Below, piece by piece: positions 26,901 through 34,553 of a stretch of DNA of 64,000 bases. The DNA comes from Sideroxydans sp. CL21. GTDB taxonomy: Bacteria > Pseudomonadota > Gammaproteobacteria > Burkholderiales > Gallionellaceae. Numbering within the stretch: position 1 is the first letter of the stretch; each line of letters starts with the position of its first letter. The position numbers and the translations under genes are program-made. The stretch is taken from the NCBI RefSeq assembly GCF_902459525.1, contig NZ_LR699166.1:1031501-1095500 (forward strand), read 5' to 3'. The notes under the pieces are model-generated. The model searched no databases. It worked only from the letters and a program-made list of their open reading frames with translations, and had not been told where the DNA came from.

Positions 26901-29900
26901 CGACACTGCTGGCCCAGATGCAGAATTTCCAGGACATCGCCCTGCATAGTTATACCGACATCAATTTCTATGGTGCGGCTGCGTTGGGCGGATCGGTGCA
27001 GGGCAAGTACTCGATATCGAACCTGGTGTTGAATGCCGGAAATCTCAATAGCATCGGCAATGCAGGCAATACCACCATCGACGCATCGACCGTGACCCTC
27101 ATTAACAACAACGGGAGTTCGACTGCGTCAACACCGGGCGGCTCGGGAACACTGAACATCAATGCGAACCAGATTATCCTGGCGGACGGGAGCAAAGGCA
27201 TTCAGGGTTTCGACACTGTCAACCTCAATGCGGCACAGCAGATCACCGGGCAGGGCACCGGCAGCCTGACAGTCAGTTCCGGCAACGCCCAAAAATTGGC
27301 GCTAACCGGAGAGATCACAGGAACAGCGAAATCGAACCTGTCCATTACCGCATCGGATTACGACGTAACCATCGCGGCGGGCACCGTTTCTGCGCCAACG
27401 ACGGCCGATGTCGGAGCGGCGTTCTCCCTCAACGGCAAGAGCATTGCTGACAATGGAAACATTGTCATGCCTTCGGGCGCGGTGACGCTGCATGCAACAA
27501 ATGGTGTGACGCTCGGTGCCGCTTCGCAAATTGTCGCATCTGGCGCAACCAAGGTTATTGCCGGACAAACAGCTTATTCGCCGGCGGGATCCGTTACCCT
27601 GACTTCCGACAACAGCAACGTCGATATCGCGAGCGGGGCGGTTGTGGATGTATCTGGCGCGAGGAATTCGAATGCAAAAGATGGCGGCGATGCAGGAACC
27701 TTTAACGTCAATGCAACGCAAGGGATAGTATCCATTGCGGGCAAACTCAAGGGTTCTGCGGTGCCTGGGCACGCACAAGGCTCTTTTGTGCTGGACGCGA
27801 AATCTCTTGGTACTACTCTCACGACGCTGGACAACCAGTTGATGTCCGGAGGCTTCAACCAGTTGATCGACATACGCGTCCGTTCCGGCGATCTCGCCCT
27901 GGATGCCGGCAGCACGGTAACGGCACATTCCTTCCACCTCGCGGCCGACAACGGAAAAATCGACGTGTCAGGCAAGGTAGATGCATCCGGCATAACGGGA
28001 GGAGACATCCTGTTGGCAGCGCTGAACAATGTGACGCTAAAAAGCGGCGCGCTGCTGGATGCTCATGCAAGCGGCACCGGACAGGCGGGTGGAAAGGTGA
28101 CGCTTGAAACCACGGCGGGGGTGATCGATCTCAATAATCAAAGCATCGATGTGCATGGCGATGGCAATACAGGTGGCAGCGTGCTATTGCGCGCACCGCA
28201 GATTGCAGTCGGAGGTAGTACAACAAATAACGATGTTGCGATCAACAATAATGATTTGGCTACTGCCAAGCCAGCTGCGAGTCTTAATGTGAGCGCTGGT
28301 GCAAACGTCAACGTCGAGGCTTTCAAAACCTATACCGCGACTACGATTGGGGCGGCAGATGTAGTGGCGGCAACAAGCTCGGTTTACTATAACGATGCAA
28401 CAAACTTTGCCAATAACAACGCCGCCGCAATCAAGACTCGGCTTGGCATGACCGCCAGCCAGCATCTGACTCCGGGCATAGAGATCGACAGCACCACAAA
28501 CCTCGCACTTACGGCTGACTGGGATTTGTCACAATGGCGCTTCAATAATGGCAATGGCACTGGCGCGGCCTTCAACACGGAATCTGGCATCCTGACTCTG
28601 AAAGCGGCCGGCGATCTCATTTTCGGTTCTGCACCTACATCTGCGTTGAACGCCACAACCAATCTTGTTGACATAACTTATCACACAGCGTCGTTATCCG
28701 ACGGATTTGCCATTACCCCTGCAACTGCCACTGCTCCCGCTAATTACTTCACGCTATTACCCGTTGGCTCATCCTCCTGGTCGTACCGGCTGGTTGCAGG
28801 CGCGGATGCGACGGGAGCTAACGTGCTTTCTGTGAAAAATGACAAGAAGGGAAATGTGACGCTTGCAGAAGGAGGCTTTGTAGCCGGTACTCAGGAACTA
28901 AAAAATAAAAGAGGTCAGGTGGTTGTTCCTTATAAACCCTCAACAACGTATTTCGAAATGATCCGCACTGGCACCGGCAGCATAGATATTGCGGCTGGAG
29001 GCGACCTGTATTTGGGTAACAGTAATTCGATGATTTACACTGCGGGACAGCAGACGATTTTGCCTGCAAGCCGCGCGGTCACCGCGACACAAGGGCCTGT
29101 ATTTACGACTGGCGGAGGCGATATCAACATCGCCGTCAAGGGCAACATCAGTGCGGTCGGGGCGCCAGATCCGATAACTGGATTGCCATCTGGTTCTGCT
29201 GTCAGTCAGCTCATCACAGATTGGCTATGGCGTCAGGGTTCGCCTAACGGCACAGTGGCCGTGCAGCCCGCATGGTGGGTTGATTTCGGTTCCTTTGCGC
29301 AGAACATCGGCGCATTGGGCGGTGGCAATCTCAACATCAGTGCGGGAGGCAACATCACCAGCCTCTCTGCCGTGGTGCCGAGCACGGGTTATGTGGATAC
29401 GGCCACCGGTGCAACGAAGCTGGTTTCAGGCGGCAACCTCAGCGTGAAAGCCGGGGGCAACATTGACAGCGGTATTTTCTACGTGGGCAACGGGCAGGGA
29501 ACCATCAGTGCGGGGGGGGCTTTGGACTCGTCGCGCAAAGATGCGAATACCACGCTCTATACCATTCTGGCATTGGGGCAGGGCAATATCGATGTACGAA
29601 CAGGCGGAGATTTGAATCTGCAGACTGCGTTCAACCCGACCATGAATGGTGTAGGAACCATGTTTTTCACGTATGGCGATAACAGCGGCATTTCGCTCGA
29701 GAGCCTGAATGGCAACATTTTGCTCAGCAACGCTACAACTTTCTATCAAGGTAACGTAGGTACCAACCTTGCCACTACTCCTTACATCAATCCTATCAAT
29801 ATCGGCACCACAGCCTATCCCAAATACGCAAATCCAGGTGCGTTGACGGTTTATCCCGGCACGCTGAACGTTACGGCCTTGAACGGCAGCATCAGCACCA

Positions 29901-31573
29901 GCAGTTCACCCATGAGGCTTTTCCCCTCGTCTACAGGCAATCTGCAACTCATTGCGGGTGCCGACATTAATTTCAACGGTCTACTGACCATGTCGGATGT
30001 CAGCCCGATTACGCTACAGCCGAATACGCCAGTTTCCAACTACATCGACACAGGTAGTAGCGACCCCATGGCAGGCCATGGTTTTGTGATCGATCCTGTT
30101 CTTGGTCAGGTGCCAGTGCACAACGGGGATACAACTCCGATCATCATCGCGGCGGGTGGCAGCATCATAGGAAACAATACCGTTTCACCGATCACGCCGC
30201 TGTTAACCCTGCCCAAAGCAGCCAATATCCAGGCTGGGGTCGACATCGTGAATCTCTCGATGTCCGTGCAGAATGTTCAGAGTACCGATACCACCGGCAT
30301 GACGGCAGGGCGCGACATCTTGTTCACCCCGAACCCAAACTCTACCAGCACAAGTCCGATCAATACGATGGGCATAACCGTTACAGGGCCGGGGCAACTT
30401 GTTTTGCAGGCCGGACGTAACGTAGATCTGGGGGTTTCGCCCGGTATTGTGTCGAACGGCAATCTCGCCAATCCTTACCTGCCTGCTCAGGGTGCCGGCA
30501 TCACCGTGCTGGCCGGAGTCGGACAAGGCGCAACCGATACGCAGGCGTTCATCGATAAATATATCAACCCTGCCAGCGCAGGAACGACATACGGTGCCGA
30601 CCTGATCGCGTACGTGGACAGCTACGGAATGCCGCAGAATCAGACTGCAGCGCAAGCGTTTGCCTACTTTGACACGTTGTCGCAGCCGCTTCAGGACGCT
30701 TTCGTCAGGCAGGTTTTCTTCAGCGAACTGAGGAGTACGGGACGCAGCGCGGTGAATACGGGCAACTACCACTCTGGATATGCCGCCATCGCCACGCTGT
30801 TCCCTTCCGGCGGGTATCAGGGCGATATCAATCTTTACTACAGCCAGATCAAGACGCTGCGCGGCGGAGATATCAATCTGCTGACTCCAGGTGGCGGTGT
30901 CAACGCGGGACTGGCTAATCCGTCCTCGAACGGCCTTGCAAAAACGGCGGCTGAATTGGGTATCGTCACTGTTGATGGCGGCAATGTGAATGCTTTCGTC
31001 AACAATGATTTCACGGTCAACCAGTCGCGCGTGTTTACGCTGCAGGGCGGCAATATTCTGATGTGGTCTTCTTACGGCAATATCGACGCAGGCAAGGGAT
31101 CGAAGAGCGTATCGTCCACGCCGCCGCCGCTGCTGGTGGTCGATCCGAAGACGGGTACTTTCAATGTGGACGTAACGCAGTCCGTGGTCGGCAGCGGCAT
31201 CCGCGTGTTGCTGGCGAACAAGAACGTCGTGCCGGGCTCAGTCGATCTTTACGCACCTGCCGGCGTGATCAATGCGGGAGATGCAGGCATCGGATCGGCA
31301 GGCAATATTTATCTCGGTGCGTTGCAAGTGCTGGGTGCCAACAACATCAACTTCGGCGGCGTTGCGGCAGGTGTACCGATTGCCGCGCCGGCGCCGGTCA
31401 GTGTGGGTCTGGGCAATCTGCAGGACGCGAGCAAGGCCGCTGATCAGGCGACCCAGAGCCTGGCGAGCGTCAACAGCATGAATACGAATGACTTCAGACC
31501 TACTTTCCTCTCCGTCGAGGTGATCGGATTGGGAGATGACGCAAATCCGAGAGATCAAAACTCGACCCAGTAA
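20912..31573 (+). CDS. Giant filamentous haemagglutinin-type exoprotein (TpsA)
   Basis: A protein of about 3553 residues. Start at 20912 follows GGAAGGAACAGCG; the GTG five codons earlier lacks this. A long signal region (hydrophobic around residues 26-45, ending AVAAPLP) is followed by a CGGC pair. The TPS domain then has INQQSQVAILNWQQFNIAQG, NRIWDANPTTIAGSL and LINQNGIVFANGAQVNTNAL. The body is thousands of residues of Gly/Asn/Thr/Val-rich beta-helix repeats. Near the C-terminus is a DUF3739-like segment (YAAIATLFPSGGYQGDINLY, TLRGGDINLLTPGGGVNAGL). It would be exported by the upstream TpsB and form a long adhesive fibre. No C-terminal cysteine hook, sorting tail or LapG-type site was seen near the end; one PAAG occurs mid-protein (about residue 1785). 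Confidence 0.93.
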   Translation: MKNDKQKVGTKQTRVPQIGRLTLLVGALIATGVLSPLSLPEAVAAPLPVPMGLPCGGCTLAANAPTNVYSNFAGAGTSVTMSNIDPKTGLPNANNLTINQQSQVAILNWQQFNIAQGNTVTFVQPSSTSSALNRIWDANPTTIAGSLTANGQLYLINQNGIVFANGAQVNTNALIASSLNITDSVYQNGYLANNNTPGTGVITPTFSGNSGFVRVDTGAVLNGSRIMLFAPVVENNGSIVTADGQAVLAAGYKVYLEASQDPNLRGVLVEVDFNNPGSRAGGVAAPNVGVADPNLAGKGLQHTEVGTVTNTADIVAQRGNITLIGYAVNQQGRVSATTSVTENGSIKLLARYNLATSIPYNQSQTTDVKDPIYDIRANQTGVVTLAKGSLTQITPETTDTSTTTDGQGFNPSIVEVMGKNVNVEGSIFAPGGKVNLVAAGYIDPTVGSLGYSGNGIYQEIDPKLAYSSFLNPNYKPVATADGARVFLDNGSLIDVSGSTASVSVARDIIAVQLRGTELANAPLQKNGMLYGQTVYVDIRKGTTLANYSGEEAQIGRTVAERTSAGGNVVIASTGDAVMNPGAVINISGGQVNHTGANINTTSLISNGKVYDIATASPNMIYAGISGTYSVTHSKWGITETFSTMAGGDLRGRWDPGYVEGKAAGSVTLLVPNAAVEGEIIANTVSGIYQRQPYVDMTASGTLTPLYMNTWQMLPKGGTLTIGYNGSGALNATTGQYNFLTNHDVAVQANSQQTTNYAPLDALSPTSPIVLDTSLFSSNLNNLNVYTNGIARIDAGTPLVLASGGSVTLQGGQADMLGSINVSGGSVSLGTVSTVNPKYNLAGAVTVGGNISTRGTWVNDSKFFGPFDPSKAIVTNGGNISINSGNDLIVASGLTLDASAGGWVDQSGTVHGGNGGNISLSGNSVKATDGTALSGLDSIALKSYGLDSGTGGSFKLALIDDIQIGGVAANGAFLLPAEFFQSGGFSAYTINSGGIYGLNVDGFIQPKAQSLILNRDAAFKATGTDVYALSNPGFQPDWQRKPVNITLGQTSSAGFSALTIGDKAEILVDPTASITLNSVNQLNVLGTLDAPAGSINLNLNLPANLYIPTQSIWLGSGSQLLARGYFLQAQPTKKNLTQGQMLAGGKINISGANNGYVVAQKGSLMDVSGASANIDLPQLQSGNLVYRTSHVAGDAGSISVQSSEGALFDGSMNAAVEAGSQAAAGSFSLTLKNNPGIAQLDPLISPLYPTNPAQIQVMSGGNGSFATQVFGSNTKLVAGGIATSTILDPLAGRVLLDANALQKAGFDQVTLKSDNAIMLADQVNLQTRRSITLDAPQLVSNGNSTVSSAQVTLGNLNLNPQLQSLLDPILATSISPAKGSGTLNVSGQMVDLTGNFVVSGISQLNVVSSGGASSDDIRLNGVINSTNTALQGSLHTLGNVTLTADQVYPTTMSQFTLSVDPGNQNGTITIQPGQHGASPVMSAGGQLTLSAADIVQNGVLKAPLGTLNLNGGNTVTLGGGSQTSVSADGLIIPFGLIQGGNSWMYDLTGNGNLVPISALQLNQQKIVTLNGPKVTVAPGATVNLSGGGDLYANEFFAGTGGTVNVLDPAKAPANTFAIIPGISGFAPYDPQSVGQYLQGGSNTTLKAGASVYLAGGNGLAAGYYTLLPASYALLPGAYRVTAVSGYSDMQPGLGATTLLDGSQIMAGKFAVVGTNIQDARYSGFEVSPGAVVRTQSEYHDSYANAFFAAQAATSGSLAPRSPVDAGQLIVDATGALVLDGTFNSQPAAGGKGAWVDLNGPQFDIVNTAGTGIAGYVELTTSMLNNLGAESLLIGGVRTQTLTGTSIAVGADTVRVDNAGSVLAGPEIILAANNAVTVKAGSDIEGKGTFSGQASNITIANVNANGTSAYGDGALLRVSSAAQVTVARTNTAPVPLTATLSIEDGATVGAQNAVLLDSSNATTIGNKAVLKGQALSVAAQGIDVGTNPNPAATSLALTPTLLAQMQNFQDIALHSYTDINFYGAAALGGSVQGKYSISNLVLNAGNLNSIGNAGNTTIDASTVTLINNNGSSTASTPGGSGTLNINANQIILADGSKGIQGFDTVNLNAAQQITGQGTGSLTVSSGNAQKLALTGEITGTAKSNLSITASDYDVTIAAGTVSAPTTADVGAAFSLNGKSIADNGNIVMPSGAVTLHATNGVTLGAASQIVASGATKVIAGQTAYSPAGSVTLTSDNSNVDIASGAVVDVSGARNSNAKDGGDAGTFNVNATQGIVSIAGKLKGSAVPGHAQGSFVLDAKSLGTTLTTLDNQLMSGGFNQLIDIRVRSGDLALDAGSTVTAHSFHLAADNGKIDVSGKVDASGITGGDILLAALNNVTLKSGALLDAHASGTGQAGGKVTLETTAGVIDLNNQSIDVHGDGNTGGSVLLRAPQIAVGGSTTNNDVAINNNDLATAKPAASLNVSAGANVNVEAFKTYTATTIGAADVVAATSSVYYNDATNFANNNAAAIKTRLGMTASQHLTPGIEIDSTTNLALTADWDLSQWRFNNGNGTGAAFNTESGILTLKAAGDLIFGSAPTSALNATTNLVDITYHTASLSDGFAITPATATAPANYFTLLPVGSSSWSYRLVAGADATGANVLSVKNDKKGNVTLAEGGFVAGTQELKNKRGQVVVPYKPSTTYFEMIRTGTGSIDIAAGGDLYLGNSNSMIYTAGQQTILPASRAVTATQGPVFTTGGGDINIAVKGNISAVGAPDPITGLPSGSAVSQLITDWLWRQGSPNGTVAVQPAWWVDFGSFAQNIGALGGGNLNISAGGNITSLSAVVPSTGYVDTATGATKLVSGGNLSVKAGGNIDSGIFYVGNGQGTISAGGALDSSRKDANTTLYTILALGQGNIDVRTGGDLNLQTAFNPTMNGVGTMFFTYGDNSGISLESLNGNILLSNATTFYQGNVGTNLATTPYINPINIGTTAYPKYANPGALTVYPGTLNVTALNGSISTSSSPMRLFPSSTGNLQLIAGADINFNGLLTMSDVSPITLQPNTPVSNYIDTGSSDPMAGHGFVIDPVLGQVPVHNGDTTPIIIAAGGSIIGNNTVSPITPLLTLPKAANIQAGVDIVNLSMSVQNVQSTDTTGMTAGRDILFTPNPNSTSTSPINTMGITVTGPGQLVLQAGRNVDLGVSPGIVSNGNLANPYLPAQGAGITVLAGVGQGATDTQAFIDKYINPASAGTTYGADLIAYVDSYGMPQNQTAAQAFAYFDTLSQPLQDAFVRQVFFSELRSTGRSAVNTGNYHSGYAAIATLFPSGGYQGDINLYYSQIKTLRGGDINLLTPGGGVNAGLANPSSNGLAKTAAELGIVTVDGGNVNAFVNNDFTVNQSRVFTLQGGNILMWSSYGNIDAGKGSKSVSSTPPPLLVVDPKTGTFNVDVTQSVVGSGIRVLLANKNVVPGSVDLYAPAGVINAGDAGIGSAGNIYLGALQVLGANNINFGGVAAGVPIAAPAPVSVGLGNLQDASKAADQATQSLASVNSMNTNDFRPTFLSVEVIGLGDDANPRDQNSTQ

Positions 31574-31662
31574 GGATACCAACCTGAATAAACCCAATGA
31601 TCGCGCCGGGATATTTCCCGGTACGTCACTGTCCCGTAACTTGAAATTGAGAAAATGGAAAC

Positions 31663-33453
31663 ATGAAATCTATAACTGCCCAACGTATTAAAACCTTCTC
31701 CATTTTTTGTGTCACCGCCCTCGCGTTATTGCCGGGCCTGTCTCATGCATGGTGGAACGGGGACTGGGATACCCGCAAGAAGATCACTCTGAATACAGCC
31801 CAGATTGGAACCAAGGAGGCTTTAACCCAGGTGCCGGTTCTGGTACGTTTGCATACCGGCGACTTCGATTTTGGCAATGCGAAGGAAAACGGCGGGGACA
31901 TCCGCTTCGTGGCAGACGACGACAAGACGCTGCTCAAGTACCACATCGAAAAATTCGATCCGGTCAACGAGATGGCGATGGTTTGGGTGCAGGTGCCTAA
32001 GCTCACTCCCGGCAAAGCCGACACGATCTGGATGTACTCCGGCAATCCCAAGGCCACACCCGCCGACGATGCGAAGGCGACTTACGATGCCAGCCAGATT
32101 GTGGTGTATCACTTCGACGGGGCGGAAGCGGTGCCGCAGGACCGTAGCGGCAATGGCAATCATGCGTCACAGTCGGGCGCGAAGCTGGGCGATGGATCGC
32201 TGATCGGACGCGGCGCAACATTCGACGGCGGCAGCACAATCACCATCCCGGCATCGCCCACGCTCAGGCTTGTCGCAGCGCAAGGCTACACAGTTTCGGC
32301 CTGGATCAAGACGGCAGTTGTGCAGAACGGTGCCGTTCTGTTCCAGCAGCAGGATGGCGCAAAATCAATCGGCTTGAGTATCTCCGGCGGCAAGCTCGTT
32401 GCATCGGTTGGTGCGACGGAAACACCGAGAACCATGGATGTCAAACCCGGAATGTGGCATCACGTGGCGGTGACTGCCGGGCAGACTCTGATGACCGTGT
32501 ATCTGGACGGGCAGGAAATCGCGCAGGCACCGGTCGCGCTTGCCGACATGCAAGGCGAGGTGACGATAGGCAGGGGTTTTACCGGCGAGATGGATGAACT
32601 GGAACTGTCCGGCGTTGTGCGCCCTGCGGACTGGATCAAGGTCGAGGCGGCAGGTCAGGGTTCCGATGCGTTGCTGGTGGGCTATGGTCAGGATGAGGCG
32701 AATGGCGGCGGCGGGACTTCGTACTTCGGCACCATTTTGCATTCCGTAACGACGGACGGCTGGGTGGTGATCGGCATCCTGTTCGTGATGGCGGTCATCA
32801 GCTGGGTGGTGATGGTACTCAAGGCGGTGGTCATCAACAAAGTGCAAAAAGGGAACAAGGCTTTTCTGCGCGACTACAACAATCTGTCGGTTACCGAAAC
32901 AGCCAAGCTGGATCAGGACGATAGCGAAGAAGATGAAGAAATCGGAAGTTCGCAACTGCTGATCGCGCTATATGGCAAGCATGACCATTATCAGGATTCC
33001 ACGCTGTATCGGATCTACCACACGGGCATGCAGGAGATCAAAAATCGCTTCGGCAAGGCGGAAGCCAAGGATCAATATCTGTCGTCGCAAGCCATCGGTT
33101 CGATCAAGGCCAGCCTTGACGCAACGCTGGTGCGCGAGAACCAGAAGCTCAGCAGCCTGATGGTGTTGCTCACTATCGCCATTAGCGGCGGGCCTTTCCT
33201 GGGGCTGTTGGGTACGGTGGTGGGCGTGATGATCACCTTCGCCGCGATCGCGGCGACAGGCGACGTGAACGTGGCGGCGATCGCACCCGGTATTGCGGCG
33301 GCGCTGGTAGCAACGGTGGCGGGTCTGGCGGTCGCGATTCCGGCTTTGTTCGGCTACAACTATCTCGGCAGCGTGATCAAGAATACTTCAGCGGATATGC
33401 ATATCTTCGTCGATGAATACATCAGCCGCATCACTGAAGCGTATTCGCGCTAG
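31663..33453 (+). CDS. ExbB/TolQ/MotA-type proton channel with N-terminal DUF2341-LamG lectin-like region
   Basis: A 596-residue fusion. A signal peptide ends at LSHA; the next residues WWNGDWDTRKKITLNT begin a DUF2341 domain (to about residue 130). A LamG-like concanavalin fold follows at about 145-315 (VVYHFDGAEAVPQDRSGNGN, YTVSAWIKT, MWHHVAVTAG, MTVYLDGQEIAQ). After a Gly-rich linker come the three membrane helices of an ExbB/TolQ channel (about 365-390, 495-520 and 545-570) with SGGPFLGLLGTVVGVM and IAPGIAAALVATVAGLAVAI. ExbB energises TonB with the proton gradient. Here the channel would carry a periplasmic sugar-binding-type domain, which ordinary ExbB lacks. ExbD follows 9 bp downstream and a TonB-like protein next. 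Confidence 0.9.
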   Translation: MKSITAQRIKTFSIFCVTALALLPGLSHAWWNGDWDTRKKITLNTAQIGTKEALTQVPVLVRLHTGDFDFGNAKENGGDIRFVADDDKTLLKYHIEKFDPVNEMAMVWVQVPKLTPGKADTIWMYSGNPKATPADDAKATYDASQIVVYHFDGAEAVPQDRSGNGNHASQSGAKLGDGSLIGRGATFDGGSTITIPASPTLRLVAAQGYTVSAWIKTAVVQNGAVLFQQQDGAKSIGLSISGGKLVASVGATETPRTMDVKPGMWHHVAVTAGQTLMTVYLDGQEIAQAPVALADMQGEVTIGRGFTGEMDELELSGVVRPADWIKVEAAGQGSDALLVGYGQDEANGGGGTSYFGTILHSVTTDGWVVIGILFVMAVISWVVMVLKAVVINKVQKGNKAFLRDYNNLSVTETAKLDQDDSEEDEEIGSSQLLIALYGKHDHYQDSTLYRIYHTGMQEIKNRFGKAEAKDQYLSSQAIGSIKASLDATLVRENQKLSSLMVLLTIAISGGPFLGLLGTVVGVMITFAAIAATGDVNVAAIAPGIAAALVATVAGLAVAIPALFGYNYLGSVIKNTSADMHIFVDEYISRITEAYSR

Positions 33454-33462
33454 GAGCCGCAC

Positions 33463-33867
33463 ATGAAAGTCCAGGAAGACAATGAACCGTTCGACGATAT
33501 CAACATCACGCCCATGCTCGATCTGGCGTATGTGTTGCTGATCATTTTCATCATCATGACCACGGCTTCCGTGCAGGGCATCAAGGTCAACCTGCCCCAG
33601 GCCAGCAAGTCGCCCGCATTGGCCAAACCCAAGACCAAGGCGATCACCATTGCCGAAGACGGCAGGATTTATCTGGATACCTATCCGGTGACGTTTGCCG
33701 AATTGGAGACAAGGTTGCGCGCCTACAGTGCGGAGACTCCGGACTTGCCGGTGATCATCAAGGGCGATGCAAAGGTGCAATATGAAAAGGTCATCGACGT
33801 GATGGATTTGCTGGGGCGCCTTGATATTACGCATCTGGGATTGGTCACTCAGAAGTCGGCGAAATAA
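33463..33867 (+). CDS. exbD: ExbD/TolR-type biopolymer transport protein
   Basis: A 134-residue single-pass membrane protein. The N-terminal helix carries the conserved acidic residue in NITPMLDLAYVLLIIFIIM (the Asp that takes part in proton movement). The periplasmic domain includes KVNLPQASKSPA, ITIAEDGRIYLDTYPVTFAE and LPVIIKGDAKVQYEKVIDVM, typical ExbD. It pairs with the ExbB-like channel encoded 9 bp upstream and is followed after 3 bp by the TonB-like gene, so the three form one translational block. Confidence 0.93.
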   Translation: MKVQEDNEPFDDINITPMLDLAYVLLIIFIIMTTASVQGIKVNLPQASKSPALAKPKTKAITIAEDGRIYLDTYPVTFAELETRLRAYSAETPDLPVIIKGDAKVQYEKVIDVMDLLGRLDITHLGLVTQKSAK

Positions 33868-33870
33868 GCT

Positions 33871-34515
33871 GTGCGTTCGCCCGTGATTTCAGCTCCGGCC
33901 AAACACAGTAAAAATTACCGCAAGCGTTTGCCGATTCTGGCCGGCGGGGGGTTGATCATCATCGTGGCGTTGGTCGTGGTGATGCTGATCAGGAATTTCC
34001 TCTCCGATGCCGACGAGCCGAAAAAGCACAGGGTGCAGCAGATATCGCTGATCAAGCCGCCGGAACCGCCTCCACCGGAACCCAAGCCGCCGGAGGAGAA
34101 GCCGCCCGAGCCCAAGGAGGAAATGAAGCAGGAACAGCCTCCACCGGAGCCTCTGCAATCGGATCAGCCTCCGCCTGGAATTGGCGGGGCGGGCTACGGG
34201 AATGGCGATACGTCCTTTGGCGGCGGAGGCGGGTGGATGGGAGGTAGTGGCCGTTTCGGTTTCTATCTCGGCGGAGTCCAACAGGGTATCCATGAGGAGC
34301 TTAACCGCAACGAAAAGCTGCGCAAAAGCGAATACAAGGTCGAGGTTGCGCTCTGGATAGGCAAGAGCGGTGTTGTCAACCGTATTGAATTGCTCGGATC
34401 AAGTGGCAGCAATGAGCTGGATGCGTTGATGAAGAAAGTTTTGTCCGGTGCAAAGTTCGAAGAGCCGCCTTCTGATATTCCCCAACCGATCAAGCTGCGC
34501 ATCAGTTCGCGCTAA
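33871..34515 (+). CDS. TonB-like energy transducer
   Basis: A 214-residue protein starting at GTG, 3 bp after exbD. It has one N-terminal membrane helix (about residues 22-44, LPILAGGGLIIIVALVVVML). A long Pro/Glu/Lys linker follows (PPEPPPPEPKPPEEKPPEP), then a Gly-rich patch (GGGGGWMGGSG) and a C-terminal TonB/TolA domain (VEVALWIGKSGVVNRIELLG, ALMKKVLSGAKFEEPP). TonB spans the periplasm and passes ExbB/ExbD energy to an outer-membrane receptor. No TonB-dependent receptor is encoded in the cluster; the next gene is a porin. The Gly-rich patch is unusual. Confidence 0.85.
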   Translation: MRSPVISAPAKHSKNYRKRLPILAGGGLIIIVALVVVMLIRNFLSDADEPKKHRVQQISLIKPPEPPPPEPKPPEEKPPEPKEEMKQEQPPPEPLQSDQPPPGIGGAGYGNGDTSFGGGGGWMGGSGRFGFYLGGVQQGIHEELNRNEKLRKSEYKVEVALWIGKSGVVNRIELLGSSGSNELDALMKKVLSGAKFEEPPSDIPQPIKLRISSR

Positions 34516-34553
34516 GTGAACAATTACATAACTTCTAGAGAAACACGCCAGAA

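Noticed and set aside
20912-31573. TpsA as a CdrA-type LapG substrate
   Set aside because: No TAAG-type site or cysteine hook near the C-terminus; the single PAAG is mid-protein. Kept only as a weak possibility in the LapD/LapG finding.
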